The notes under the pieces were generated by a model that saw only the letters and a program-made list of their open reading frames with translations, was not told the origin of the DNA and ran no database searches. Of a DNA stretch of 64,000 nt, positions 11,780 to 23,040 are shown piece after piece (within the stretch, counting starts at the first letter, position 1; the number at the start of each line of letters is the position of its first letter). The stretch is from Molossus alvarezi (Eukaryota; Chordata; Mammalia; Chiroptera; Molossidae): the NCBI GenBank assembly GCA_037176705.1, contig CM073886.1:18771501-18835500 (forward strand), in the 5' to 3' direction. The translations under genes were made by a program, and so were the position numbers.

Positions 11780-12055
11780 AAATCTGTCCACTTTTTCCTC
11801 GCTGCACTGTTGCCATTTTGATCCGAGATACCCGCATCTGGACGATAACCTCCTAACTGCTCTCCCTGTTTTATTGCTCGCAGATCCTATTTATGTGTAA
11901 TAATCAGAGCAAACATTTTAATATTCCAATCAGGTCGCATCACCGCTCTCTTTACACCCTCCTAGCAGTGAATTAAAACCCGAGGATGACATGAAAATGG
12001 GCAACTTGGCCTGGCAGTCTCAATATGACCTAGCCTCCTGTCTTTCTTTCTAACC
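11780..12055 (+). mobile_element. LINE-2 internal/3' fragment
   Basis: L2 pattern in sense orientation: 'cgctgcactgttgccatttt', 'aatcaggtcgcatcaccgctc', 'cagtgaattaaaacccgagga', 'ctgtctttctttctaaccc'. It is interrupted on the right by a hAT element whose duplication begins at 12048. Confidence 0.65.
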
Positions 12056-12321
12056 CAGCTATTTTCAACCAGTGTGCAGCAAGAATTTTTAAAACATGCA
12101 ATACCTGACTATGTAGTCGGGGCAATGGCCTCTTTTCCTTTAGATTGTCAAATAAAAATAAAAAAAATGACAACAGCCAATACAACAATAACCATCTGGT
12201 GTGAATGAATAAAAATTGTAACTTTTTTTTTTTGGTCAGCTCTGCAAAAAATATACTGTATTTGTGGTGTACCATGAGATTATGAGATTATAGTAATTAT
12301 GTCATGAGATGGAAATGATTG
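12056..12321 (+). mobile_element. Nonautonomous hAT-type DNA transposon
   Basis: A 266-bp element starting with a hAT-like terminus (cagctattttcaaccagtgt) and ending in a degenerate inverse of it (ggaaatgattg). It is flanked by near-identical 8-bp direct repeats, ttctaacc (12048-12055) and ctctaacc (12322-12329); 8 bp is the expected hAT duplication length. No transposase frame is present, so it would have been moved in trans. The exact family is unknown to me. Confidence 0.65.
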
Positions 12322-12329
12322 CTCTAACC

Positions 12330-12729
12330 GTTCATTCTAGGACCCTAACCACACTTGCCCCCGGTCTTAGAGACACGTGCCTCCTTCTGCCAGAGGGCAC
12401 TTCCTGCCACCGTCACCCAGCAAGGTCCACGTTTGTGACCAATGTCAGCTTAACCTCGGCAGTGAGTCATTCTACAACTCTTCCAGGAACTGTCCCCACC
12501 GCAAGGATCTCATTGCATTCTCTTATTTCCTGCATTATTCTGGCTCCAGTTTATAACGGCAGACTTACTGTTGCGGTTTCTTGGTAAATTTTCCCACCAT
12601 GGTATTTCTAGAACCTGTCTTCGTGGCTGCCAAATGAACAAGGCTTCAAACAACAAAGGACTTCTTTTGATCCCAGGTAGGGCTCGCAGCATCCTCGTAT
12701 GAAGGCGTAGCTGGACTGTTGCAGACGTA
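12330..12729. other. Possible L2 continuation, then unique sequence
   Basis: The first 100 bases (ccttctgccagagggcactt) could be the L2 continued after the hAT insertion. The rest is unrecognised. Confidence 0.3.
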
Positions 12730-12825
12730 TAGGTGAGGAGACCATAGCGCACTGTGGTAAAGTCTTGAAAATGGGAGAGCTGGGTCTGAATCTCAGACTT
12801 TCGATGCCACATGCAGGGTTCTTCC
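12730..12825 (+). mobile_element. MIR fragment
   Basis: A short 5' portion of MIR: 'gcactgtggtaaagtcttga' and 'agctgggtctgaatctcaga'. Confidence 0.4.
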
Positions 12826-12999
12826 AGACACTGTTATGGCCTGCGTCCCCATGACTACTGTTTGTCTAAGGAGCCTGACAGTCCATGAAGCACTTGAATG
12901 AATATTTTCATTGCGCACATGTTGCTGGCTAAGCTGTCCTAGGCACCTTCCTCCCAAGCCCTTTCTCATAACACTCTGTCCAAGGTCCCTGTTAGGTAT

Positions 13000-13440
13000 T
13001 GTATTCGTGTCCTAGGGCAACCGTAACAAAGGGCCACAGATGGATAGCTTAAACCAATAGCCATTTATGATCTCGCGGTCTGGTGGCAGGAAGCTCCAAA
13101 TCAAGGTGGCAGCCTGGCCATGCTCCCTTTGAAAGCTGTAGGGACATTTTTTCTTGCCCTTTCCTAGTTTCTGGCGGTTTGCCAGCGATCTTGAGCGTTC
13201 CTCGGCTTACAGCAGCATGACTGCTGTGTGCCTTCCCGTTGTCTCCCTGCTGGGTGTCTCTCTCTGTTCAAATGGACATTGCCTCTAAGGATAGCAGTCA
13301 CATTGGGTCAGGGCCCACCCTAATGCCCTTATTTGAACTCAATGACCTCTGCTGAGACTATTTGCAAATAAGGTCACACTCAGAGGTACCAGAAGGTAGG
13401 TTGAACATATTTTGGGAGGGATACCATTCCATCCATAGCA
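13000..13440 (-). mobile_element. Ancient MaLR-type LTR (solo)
   Basis: It begins tgtattcgtgtcctagggca and ends ...catccatagca, the TG...CA borders of an LTR. Internal blocks (gtaacaaagggccacaga, aatcaaggtggcagcctggc, ggcccaccctaatgcccttat, caaataaggtcacac) match a common ERVL-MaLR LTR read in antisense. Only the noncoding LTR is present, with no internal region or proteins. Confidence 0.7.
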
Positions 13441-13799
13441 GGCCTGGGCCCCATCCCCTTTTCAAATATGGGACCATAGGCCCCACCATGGGCCCGAGGT
13501 TCTGCAGCTTGCAACTGGCAATACCACGTTCAAATGCACATCAGGATTCACACGTTCATGCTTGGTTTATGGACCACACCGTTGTCAAACCCTCAAGCCA
13601 AAGCTTCGTCAGATGGATTCGGTTCACTTAGAAAACAGTGAAGTAGGGCCCATTATTTTTATGCAAAGTGAGCGTGGTTAGGAGAGGCACACTTGAAAGG
13701 GTCTGAGCCTGTGTTTTATAACTAGCTCTGCCCATGGAAGCAGAAATGTCTTCCTCCCTTGCCCGACTCGCCTGCATTCAGAGTAGAGTGCCCGAGACT

Positions 13800-14340
13800 C
13801 TTTCAAGGGAAGACGAGCCGTTCTTCATTTTAATTGGCGGGGAAAAGTTCATTATGAAGTGTTCTTCCCTCGGAATAGTTCTCTCGAGTTGGATGTAAAA
13901 GTCTACATGGCCTTCGTTCTCTTCTCTTCCCAAGAATCATTAGCAGCCCTGGTCGGTGATTTATAATCGCATTCCCAACAAATTCCACTGTTGTTAATGA
14001 CTACTTATTTTTCTACACAAATGGTTTTCGCTCTCCTTCCTGAGGACAATTAACTGAGAAACTGGTCATAAATTACTGATAATGATTAGCTCGTCAGAGA
14101 CGAGTGTCCAAAGGTGCATCTTCCATAGTAATTAGATAAAGTATCTTTAATTGCTGATAACAACAGACAAATTGTGGGTATTTTTTTCCCCTTTTTCTGA
14201 GATACTCACAACATCTTCCTGGAAGTCAGGCAGAATAACACCTTTTTTTTTTTTTTTAATCCCCCTCTCCTGAAGGAGGGGAAAGGGAAGACACATTCAT
14301 CATCGACGAGCTTCCAGAAATACAATAAATGTGACAGCTT
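13800..14340. promoter_or_regulatory. Candidate conserved noncoding element
   Basis: About 540 bp free of recognisable repeats, AT-rich but not simple. It has many homeodomain-type cores: taattgg, ttgttaatgacta, acaattaact, ataaattactgataatga, agtaattagataaag, tttaattgctg. This texture is typical of deeply conserved developmental enhancers in gene deserts. No alignment was possible, so both conservation and function are inference. A T-run at 14241-14258 interrupts it. Confidence 0.35.
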
Positions 14341-14906
14341 TTCGAGGTTTCAGATAAGACGCCCGATCTTCCTAAAGCAGAGATCAGAGGAAATCTACCC
14401 TGGGACACATTGCTTTCAGGCGGGAAGCAGGGGTCCTTCCTGGTTATGTTTGATAGCTTTTTCTCGGGATCTCATCTCTCACATTTGCATCTAAACCTTG
14501 GCCTTCAAATGTGACCTTCTTGAACCCTGGAGAGGGCTGGTGTTTAGTTCACAGGATTTCTCACCGTTAGCGTGCTTATTAAACCCCAGACTCTTTCTGT
14601 ACGTGGGGCTGCGGGGGACCTTAGCTGGGCAGCAGGAACAGAGCTACTGTGCTGCATGTGGCCAGGTAGGGCCCTTCACCCAGGCCTCATCACCTATTAC
14701 CTTATTGGTAAGCTCAATCCGACTATTCATTGGTGTGGCAATTTGCAGGACGAATTAACATTCTGTAAGGAATATACACATTTTGCAGACTGAAGAGGCT
14801 TTAAATTCAAGCCAGTTCAGCGTGTCACTTTGCTGACGTGTCTTAAAGATGGTTAGTCTTTGAGTGTTGCAATACTTGATTTATAATCTCCTTCAGTTTC
14901 ATAACT

Positions 14907-14941
<35 letters not shown>

Positions 14942-15616
14942 ATTTTGCTTGATGGTAGAAACTGCCCAACAAGCTATGGTACCTGAGATCATTTGAATCA
15001 TTTTGGCAATTTAGAAACAATGTGGTGCTTAGAAGAACAGAGATGAGGACTCAAAGGCAGGAGGTCTCACTATCACACTCATTGGGGAAGCACGTAGCAC
15101 CTCTTCAAGCTGCTGGTTTTTGTTCTGAGAAGGGACGCTACAGCGAGCACAGAATAACAATGCTAGGTTCCGGGGTGCTTAGGCCCTGATTTCATCAGGA
15201 CCCCTCGTGTGCCAAGGGGAGAGAAGTAAATAAAAAAAATCACAAATAAAACCCAAAAGTCAAATAAGCTGAAGAAAAAAGGAGGATTGGGTCATGGAAC
15301 TGGGCCACCTGACATGTAGGCTTCGGGCATGGCTGAGTCTCAAGGTTCGATGATGTCACCAGGGCTCTGAGTCTCTGGATCTGCTTGCTCTCCCTGCATC
15401 CATAGGCTTCGACCGTATGTGTTGTCCCAGAAGTTAGCATCAGGGATGGCTCTGATTGACCGTTTCGAGTCATATGCCTGCTCCGGAGCAAATCCCTGGG
15501 CTATAGGACTGGCTTTTCTGCTTGGCCAGTCTTGACTCTCATCCCACAGAGTAAGTGGTGGGGGAGAGGTGCATAGCCCACCTAAACCATCTAAGCAAAC
15601 GTACAGTGGGATAAAG
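14341..15616. other. Unique sequence with a GT repeat
   Basis: Holds a (GT)n microsatellite at 14908-14940. No gene or transposon recognised. Confidence 0.4.
14908..14940. repeat. (GT)n microsatellite
   Basis: About 16 uninterrupted GT units. Likely polymorphic. Confidence 0.9.
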
Positions 15617-15670
15617 GTGGTTCCCCCACGTAAGGGATTTTGGGTGGTTCCCCCACGTAAGGGGTTTTGG
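15617..15670. repeat. 27-bp tandem duplication
   Basis: Two adjacent 27-bp copies (15617-15643 and 15644-15670) with core ggttcccccacgtaaggg; they differ at one visible base. Confidence 0.85.
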
Positions 15671-16185
15671 GTATATCAGAAAACAAAGTAATAAAACTGA
15701 GAGAGGCGTTGAAGGACCTTCCCGTCCACCCCTTGGCAATTAGCTAGTGGCTGCCGGCTGCCCAGCTGCCCGGCTTTGCCTGCCGGTTCACAGCTGCTTT
15801 TCCTGGAAGGCTCTGCTCTCATTTCTGCCATTTCCTGAACATTGCCTAATAGAGGTGACAGTTTCAAGTTCACCAGAGACGTCTAAGCCATGCTCTAATG
15901 ACTGAGTCTGAAACACTGTTCCCCCGTGTCTCTGACCCAACACTGCTTTCTGCCCAGAGCCCCTCTTCCCCCGTCCACTCCACCCCTCCTCTGAATGGGA
16001 AGCTACTCTTCACATTCTTTATTTCTTCATGATTTTTTTCTCGCCTGAGCCCAGATTCAGTCCCCCTTCTTTTGTGTTTCCATTGAAACGTGTATCTTTT
16101 TGTAGTAATCCTTAGAATGTTCGACCTTTAATTTAGGTTCTCGGAATCCATGCCTTTCTTTGCAACAGGACAGCACTTTGTGATT
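15671..16185. other. Unique sequence, nothing recognised
   Basis: Pyrimidine-rich in 15900-16080. No feature supported. Confidence 0.35.
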
Positions 16186-16282
16186 TTTTTTTTTTTGGTT
16201 CCTGCCCCTAGCAGGAACCGAACCCAGGACTCTCTGGTCCACAGGCCGATGCTCCAACCGCTCAGCCAAACTGGCCAGGGCC
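16186..16282 (-). mobile_element. Head-only VES SINE
   Basis: Only the tRNA-like head of VES (16197-16282) followed at once, on the minus strand, by an A-tail (16186-16196). It is flanked by gtgatt at 16180-16185 and 16283-16288. The body stops at the same point as two other copies in the window (23188 and 47610), so this is unlikely to be random decay. Confidence 0.8.
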
Positions 16283-16600
16283 GTGATTCTTTTTTGATCA
16301 CTTCAGGATCAGTAAGTAGCACAGTGCCCGGCACTATACAGATATCTCATTCTGGTGAATTTTTTTTAACACAGGACAAAAGGAGGAATTGAGTATTTGG
16401 GCAACTCGAGTCTCATTCGGGTCTGGCTGTGTTTGCTGAGGGGGATGTGGCTGTGGGCATGAAGTAGTCATTTAAAAAGTGGGTTTTGTCTCTATTAGGG
16501 GCTGTGGTGATTTGCTTCCCCTGGCCCCATTTTGTATAGTTGCTGAGCTCTGGGTTATAGGAGGACATGCTGCTCTCTCTGAGATTAAAACGAAGCAGGG

Positions 16601-16793
16601 GTTGCCCAGCTGGTGTGGCCCAGTGGTTGAGTAGCGACCCATGCACCAAGAGGTCTCCAGTTCAATTCCCAGTCAGGACACATGCCCAGGTTGTGGACCC
16701 GATCTCCAGTGGGGAACATGCAGGGGGCAGCCAATTGATGTTCTCTCTCTTTCTCTACCTCTCCCTCTAAAATCAATAAAGAAAAAGAAATTA
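16601..16793 (+). mobile_element. VES SINE with clear target duplication
   Basis: Head 'gcccagctggtgtggcccag', box B-like 'ccagttcaattccca', CT-rich body, tail 'aaaatcaataaagaaaaag'. Flanked by direct repeats taaaacgaagcaggg (16586-16600) and taaaacaaagcaaggg (16794-16809), as expected for L1-driven insertion. Confidence 0.9.
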
Positions 16794-16944
16794 TAAAACA
16801 AAGCAAGGGCCTTTCTTTCATGTCTGTGTAGCTCTGGCTCAACCCAGAACAAGCAGCTTCTCATTCATTCTTAACGTTTTCTGGAGCACCTACTATGTCC
16901 TGGGGATATGTATTGGTAGATCTATGTATATAGCTCTTGCCTTA

Positions 16945-17165
16945 ATCTTTGGAGCTTGATTGCCTGGGGTGCAGTCTGGAACTGCCTCTCAACTCCCTGT
17001 GGGATCTCAGACTAGCTATTTAACAACCCCATGCCTGAATTTTCTTATTGATAAAATGGGGATCAATAGCTACTTTGGAGAGCTGTTGAGAAGATTAAGG
17101 GAGTAACTGCTTGTATAATGCCCAGCACATAGTAAGCATTCAATAAGCTATAGCTATTATGTGTA
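16945..17165 (+). mobile_element. MIR SINE
   Basis: MIR in order: 'ttgcctggggtgcagtctgg', 'tttcttattgataaaatggg', 'gttgagaagattaagggagt' and 'atgcccagcacatagtaagc'. Nearly full length. Confidence 0.8.
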
Positions 17166-17169
17166 GCTA

Positions 17170-17974
17170 TTGGCTCATGAAGCCAGCAGGCTGGTGGAAC
17201 TGACATTAATCAAATGACCATATTCAAAATGTAAATTATAACAGAGTTGATCTGAAGACGAGTTGTTTGGTGTTATACACACATATAAAGTGAAATGTAT
17301 AAAATTTGCCTGGCAATGCATATTTAATCTAACTACCTGGAAGACCATTCATAGATGAGAGCCCAGGTGAACAATTCATCAGTTTTTGATGGCTGATAAT
17401 AAATAAGCAGTTGTGTGTGGTCAAGATGGTCATTTTCCAGCCTGGATCTCAGTGCTTCTGTGATGAGCACTCGAGGGAGATCTCACATTCTGCCAAGGAA
17501 ATCCTTCTCTCAACAATGCATGGCCATCTGGGAAGGAGAGACTCCTCCAGCTCCGTGTCTCTCAGGCTCTTACCTGATCTTTAAATGACTGGGGTCTCCT
17601 GGTTTTCAAAAGGATTTCCTTGTCCTTGTCCAATTATTCAGTCTTCAGCCAATTTAGAACATCCATCCATTGAACCCGCGAGGCGAGGAAGGAAAGCCAT
17701 GCTCCTGTTTCTTCTTCACGCCATAGACTGTGCTTAGAAATTACTTCTGGATGACTCACTGCTTCTTGTGGGGACAGTGGTGTTTGTGTGTATGGCCAAG
17801 CTGTGCCGACATTTGGGAAAGGTAAAACATACTCAGTAAATATTGGTTCTTTTTTTGTTTTTGTTTTTTTAAATCTTGTTTTAAGTTGAGTGAGATCCGT
17901 GATTAAAATAATGGTAAAATTGTTTGAAGGAGGTCAGCCCTGTGCCCCATAAAAGGAAGAGAACAGCTAATATC
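17170..17974. other. Unique sequence, nothing recognised
   Basis: T-rich run at 17847-17870. No gene or repeat family supported. Confidence 0.35.
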
Positions 17975-18175
17975 AAGGGGGAGTCAGAGCAGTGGATAAG
18001 AGCCCAGACCCAGGTTCAAATGACTGCTACCTTGAGCTAGTCCCTCCAGTTCTTTGTGGTAATACCACCTGCAAAACTAGATAACACTGTCCAACAAATG
18101 GAGGATTGAAGGAGATGCTACCAGCAAAAGGATCAGAAGCCTGTCTGGTATGTGATAATTGCTGATTAAATTACA
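17975..18175 (+). mobile_element. MIR SINE
   Basis: 'gagcagtggataagagccca', 'caggttcaaatgactgctac' and the 3' 'tctggtatgtgataattgct' follow the MIR consensus, with a decayed middle. Confidence 0.65.
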
Positions 18176-18310
18176 GTAATTTTCTCAGTGTTGCATGCAC
18201 CAATGACTCTGATGAACAAGAACCCTTGAAGAGTTTTGAGGTATGCTGAGTGATTCTTTTACTTTCTCAGTTTCGTAGCCCCAAGAAAAGGAAAGAAGAA
18301 AGCAATGATT

Positions 18311-18577
18311 GCCCTGGCCGGTTTGGCTCAGCGGTTAGAGCGTCCACCTGCGGTCCGGAGAGACCCGGGTTCGGTTCCCGCTAAGGGCATGTACCTCGGT
18401 TGCAGTTTGTCCCCGGCCCTGGTTGGTCGTGCGGGTGGCAGCCACTCAATGTGGCCCTTTCACATCGATGTTTCCTTCTCTCTCTCTCCCTCCCACTCTG
18501 TCTGTACAAAAAATGGAAAAATGTCCTCGGATGAGGATAAAATAAAATAAAATAAAAGAGACTTCAAAAAAAAAAAA
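18311..18577 (+). mobile_element. Young VES SINE
   Basis: A full-length VES with crisp box A and box B, and a 3' end 'aaaaatgtcctcggatgagg' followed by TAAAA units and poly(A). Flanked by aagaaagcaatgatt at 18296-18310 and 18578-18592. Nearly the same sequence as the copy at 46487-46740, so both belong to a recently active subfamily. Confidence 0.95.
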
Positions 18578-18592
18578 AAGAAAGCAATGATT

Positions 18593-19510
18593 ATATTCCC
18601 CTTCCCACAAAATTTATAGTTATATGATATATGCTCGTATGTGTGTGTATACCTTTTCTTACATACATTGTATATAGAATGCATACCTATATACACAATT
18701 ATATGTAGTAATATCATATGTAATATATAACATAGACTATATCCAGAATATAGAATATATTAACATAGTAACATATATTGTAGTAATATAGAGCACATTT
18801 GGTAGTATATCCTGTTTTGTGTAATACATAATACAAGACAATACATGGAAAGCTATTAGATGACATATATTCCTGGTATCTCTGTTGGAATCTGTATGCA
18901 GTTGAAAAGAAAGAAATATTTTTTTATTTAGAGAGCCAGCATCAGCAGCCTCCAAGTTCTCTGAGGGTTGGTTTTCCTATTATTTATTTCGACAATTCAG
19001 TGGCAACAACTTGCAGTCACAGTTGGAGCCTCGCTGTGTAATTCCGTGGAAATGTCCCCAGGTTAACAAGACGTGCCTAGTGGTCATGGAGGTCAGTTCT
19101 GTTACACGGGGAGGATTTTATCTGTCTGAATAAATATTCCAGGACTCCCCTCGCTCTGTGGATCTGAGATGTGCTCAGGCAAGAAGGGTCATCGCCACAG
19201 ATCAATAGCTTCCGCTAAGCCACAGGTCTAGAGCTGACAGTGGCCTTTTTGGTTGAAATAAAGATCCTCAAGTACGGCTAGACCGCAGATGCTGATGCGT
19301 GGAGTCGATGAGCTATTGTGTGAACATACATCAGTGTGGAAAGAAAGAACTGTTACTCTGGTTGAGATGAGTGAACTGATTGATTTTAGCAAGTAGGAAA
19401 TGGCAGAGATACCTGGTAGAAATTGATGCCATATCTGCCAATGTATGTGTGCATACACCTTGAATCCAGCACCCCCAAATGCAATGTGTTCTTCAAGGCT
19501 CAACTCCAAT
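18593..19510. other. Unique sequence, TA-rich first half
   Basis: 18600-18860 is rich in tatata, acatat and atatgta units. The remainder is unrecognised. The minus open frames (72 and 93 codons) have no known domain. Confidence 0.4.
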
Positions 19511-19524
19511 GCTCAATCCTTCTT

Positions 19525-19594
19525 TTTTTTTTAATCCTCACCTGAGGATATTTTTCTATTTATCTTCAGATAGAGTGGGAGGGAGGGAGGAAGA

Positions 19595-19645
<51 letters not shown>

Positions 19646-19758
19646 ACCAGGGTCAGGGACAAACTGCAACTGAGGTATGTACCCTTGACTGGAATCAAAT
19701 CTGCGACCCATTGGTCCGTGGGCTGACGCTCTAACTGCTGAGCCAAATCGGCCAGGGC
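19525..19758 (-). mobile_element. VES SINE with expanded GA tract
   Basis: Minus-strand VES, head at 19758, tail at 19525. The body's CT-rich section has expanded into (GA)n at 19601-19641. Flanking direct repeats gctcaatccttctt (19511-19524) and gctaagtccttctt (19759-19772). Confidence 0.9.
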
Positions 19759-19772
19759 GCTAAGTCCTTCTT

Positions 19773-20404
19773 AACATGTTATTTCCTCAGCCTTACGCTA
19801 CTCACAAGCTGCCAAAGTGCTGGTAGCTGCAGGAGTGGGAATGGATGATGTCCTCGAGGAAAGGAAGACAGAAAAGAAATGAGGACTTACTGCAGGGAAA
19901 GGCCGCTTGAATGAATGGTTGGAAGAAGAGAAGAAAAAATGGCATGTGAGCCAGGCGAGGACAGTTTCACAAAAGATGAGGAACATTGCACAGAGACAGC
20001 AGCTAGGAACACTATCAAGTCCTGTAATGATTCTGAGAATGAACAAGAGTCCTTGGACGTATATTCTAGTGACTCTAGGTGCCATGTTGTATTCATTACA
20101 GGGCCTCCGGGGTCAGGGAGACGTATCAGGGGCCAATGTACATGTTTTGGAAATATAAAAGGAAAACAAAGCGGAGCTGCACATCACAGTTTAATGTCTA
20201 CGCAAAATGAAATTGTGAAGTGTTAAGAAGTCATTTGATATTGGCAGCATAGGGCACAAGGAACCATTCCAGTTATGTGGTCCCTCTAGGGGTTCAAGAA
20301 ATAGCATCCCCTCATTTCCCTGTTGCCTAAGAACCCACCTCCAAAGAAGCAGAGCGGGGAGACAAAGGGGAAATGACAAACTCATTCACCTAGCCTAACG
20401 CTTT
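19773..20404. other. Unique sequence with a charged open frame
   Basis: A 103-codon plus frame (19915-20226) has an acidic stretch and a P-loop-like VFITGPPGSG, but the catalytic Lys-Thr is replaced by Arg-Arg. I cannot identify a parent gene; there is no tail or target duplication. Chance or a decayed pseudogene. Confidence 0.3.
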
Positions 20405-20672
20405 GACGGTTCTCATCCCATTCGTATGAAACGTCCAGATGAGGCAAATCCTTAGAGACAGAAAGTGGATTCGTGGTCGCCTAGGGCTGGGGGGAAAAAA
20501 AGGAATGGGAGCGATGCACACGTCAACCTGGGCGCCCTGCTGGGCGATGAAAATGTTCTAAAGTTGAATTGTCGTGACCGTTGCACCACTCTGTGAATAT
20601 GCTAAAGACTATCGAAATGTGCACTTCCAATAGGTGAATTTGGGGTGCAGGAATCCCATCTCAATGAAGCTT
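20405..20672 (+). mobile_element. Old L1 (L1M-type) 3' UTR
   Basis: Sense L1 3' UTR: 'agagacagaaagtggattcg', 'gtggtcgcctagggctgggg', 'atgaaaatgttctaaagttg', 'gttgcaccactctgtgaata', then 'ccatctcaatgaagc' near the end. Confidence 0.75.
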
Positions 20673-21378
20673 TTGTTTCTAGAAAGGCAAGAGAAAATGG
20701 CCAGCTTGTTTAATGAAATAAATCAAGTTAAAATAAAGGCCAACGGGGCTTACTTACATTCTCGATTTGTTCAGACTCATCCACCAGGCCCTGATAGTGT
20801 GGACACCGGCGTCCCTTCCTGCGTTTCTTCTCTCCCCTCACCTCCCCTGCACACTCATGAGTCTCCCGGTTGAGAAAGAGGACAGGCATGCACCCCTCCC
20901 ATCAGCTGGGGAATTTGAAAAAGGGGCTAAGGGAACTGAACTGAGCATGCCCAGTCCTTTCCCCCAAGTAACCAAAGAAGCCATTCCTTCTTAGGGCTAG
21001 GGAAGGAGCAGGGATATTACCCTAGAGGAGTTCCTTCACATGGAGACGTAGGACATGAGGGATGAGTGCATACCACCCTCTTCTATACCTTGAAGTCTTG
21101 TGTTCAGCAATGTCCTCGAGAACAGCGGCTGTAGAGTTGGCAGTTAAAAAATAACTTGGGTTTGTGTAAGATTTCCGCCTAAGGCAGGTGTCATGGGACG
21201 CAGACTCCTAGGGCAGAAGAAACAATGGGTCAAGGTCATTGCATCTAGACTTTGTCACGGACCCCTGCCTACGCCGGCACTTTACTGTGCAATGACAACC
21301 CGCCCTGCCTCTAATGTCTAGGAGTAATCTGTCTCTGTATGATTCTTTACAGTTTCCAAGGGTTTTCATAGACTTATT
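20673..21378. other. Unique sequence, nothing recognised
   Basis: No gene or repeat supported. Confidence 0.35.
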
Positions 21379-21386
21379 ATCTTTTC

Positions 21387-21601
21387 TTTTAATTTTTTTT
21401 CTTTATTGATTTTAGAGAAAGAGGAAGGAAGAGGGAGAGAAAGATAGAAACATCAATGAGAGAGAACATCGATGGTTGCCTCCTGCATGCCCCCCCGGGG
21501 GATTTGGCCCACAACCTGGGCATGTGTTCTGACCAGGAATCGAACTGGCGATCTCTTGGTGCATGGGTCAATGCTCAACCACTGAGCCACACCAGCCAGA
21601 C
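21387..21601 (-). mobile_element. VES SINE
   Basis: Head near 21601 (gagccacaccagccagac), tail at 21387-21410. Flanked by atcttttc at 21379-21386 and 21602-21609. A C-rich slip (cccccccc) sits at 21490-21497 inside the body. Confidence 0.9.
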
Positions 21602-21609
21602 ATCTTTTC

Positions 21610-22546
21610 AGAATAGTATCAAGAGGGCCAGGACATGATGTGATTTTTACCTTCTCAGGAGGTCCGTCTATTATGATCAATTTTGTCATCGTTGTCATAA
21701 AAAATCTTTTAAAATCTGAGGTTCCTAGGGACCAGAGAATGTTCTCTTCATCGCATCTTCAAGACCTAAGGATATACCGGGCTTCTCTTGAATTAATTTT
21801 CTTTCATCCCAATCTCATTTCTAGGGCATAGTCAGAAGTTATGAAATCCTTCTAATACCAGTGGTGTAAGGTAGTGGCTTAATACTTTGACTATACACTA
21901 GGCAGAAGCCCATGTCTTTATGTTTTGAAGGACATCACCCCATCTGGTGTGCGTGTGTGCGTGTGTGTGTGTGGTCTCACAGACACTTGTGTGAATTGGC
22001 ATTGATATTTAAGACAGATTTGCCTCGTTCCAGACATTTTCTCACTTTTCAATGCAAGTGCCCAGCACAGGGCCTGGTTCTCAGCGGATTCACAGTGAAC
22101 ACTGGCTGCAGAAGGGCGTGGGGTTACAGACATTCTGAATGTGAGGACTGACTCTATTAACTCAGGCATTACTGGGTGAAACGGCCTCTTCATTAAAACC
22201 AGCTACATTTTCCTCACTCAGTACAAATTGATTCGGTATGAAAAATCTCGGACGGTTCCATTTCAAGGCAATGTTTTATGTGGTGGTGCAGGAGAAATGA
22301 ACAGCTAAGTCGATTTGTAGGCTAATTTATTGGGCATTTTGATATTGTGTATTTCCCACTTCGGTGTGGTAAGTACCTCCCTAATGCTCCCTCAGCTGTA
22401 CCGCTCAGGGCAAGCCCAACTCATCTTAATTAAATTCCTTCCTGCAACAACCTTATTTTTGGTCACGGGATACATTGCTGTCACCATGAAACACGTTCTA
22501 GCCAAATGGAGATATATATTTTATATAAATGGAGCCTTTTTTACTT
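21610..22546. other. Unique sequence with short GT tract
   Basis: (GT)n-like tract at 21950-21974. No gene recognised. Confidence 0.35.
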
Positions 22547-22570
22547 TTGTGTGTGTGTGTGTGTGTGTGT
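22547..22570. repeat. (GT)n microsatellite
   Basis: About 12 GT units. Confidence 0.9.
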
Positions 22571-23032
22571 TCACTAAATAGTGGTTCCTTCAATTAATAT
22601 TACGTCATTATGTAGTCCAAATGAGCACCTCTGGGTCTGTGAAAACATCTTCTGCTGGGGGCCTGGGAAGGGAGGGACAGAGGTGGAGAGTGGGCAGGTG
22701 CTGGGCAGATGGGTGGAGTGACTGGGTGTGGTCCCACCTCCCACTGTGTGTAACCAGAGGAAGTTTGCAAACTGCGAGGGAGGAAAGGCCCGGGAGCTCA
22801 CTGCTGCTGGCCCGGCATGTGTTTGTCCCAGTGGCAGCTTCTCTTTGAGGGAGAGGGGGAGGGTTTGTCCTGAGCTGTGCATTTTCTAAGAAACATGGAT
22901 TTCCTATTTAGGAATGGGAAGCTTCTTGAATTCTATAAAGTGAGTCACCTGCCAGGTTGGAAAGGACCCTGGGAAGTCAGCTGCCTCGTTGAGAACTTTA
23001 CAAGGACCTTCAAGTTCAGCCTGCAGACTGAT
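22571..23032. other. Unique sequence, nothing recognised
   Basis: No feature supported. Confidence 0.35.
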
Positions 23033-23040
23033 GGGGGCTT

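Noticed and set aside
18311..18390. tRNA-like segment with box A and box B
   Set aside because: It is the head of a VES SINE, not a tRNA gene; there is no clean cloverleaf and the SINE body follows.
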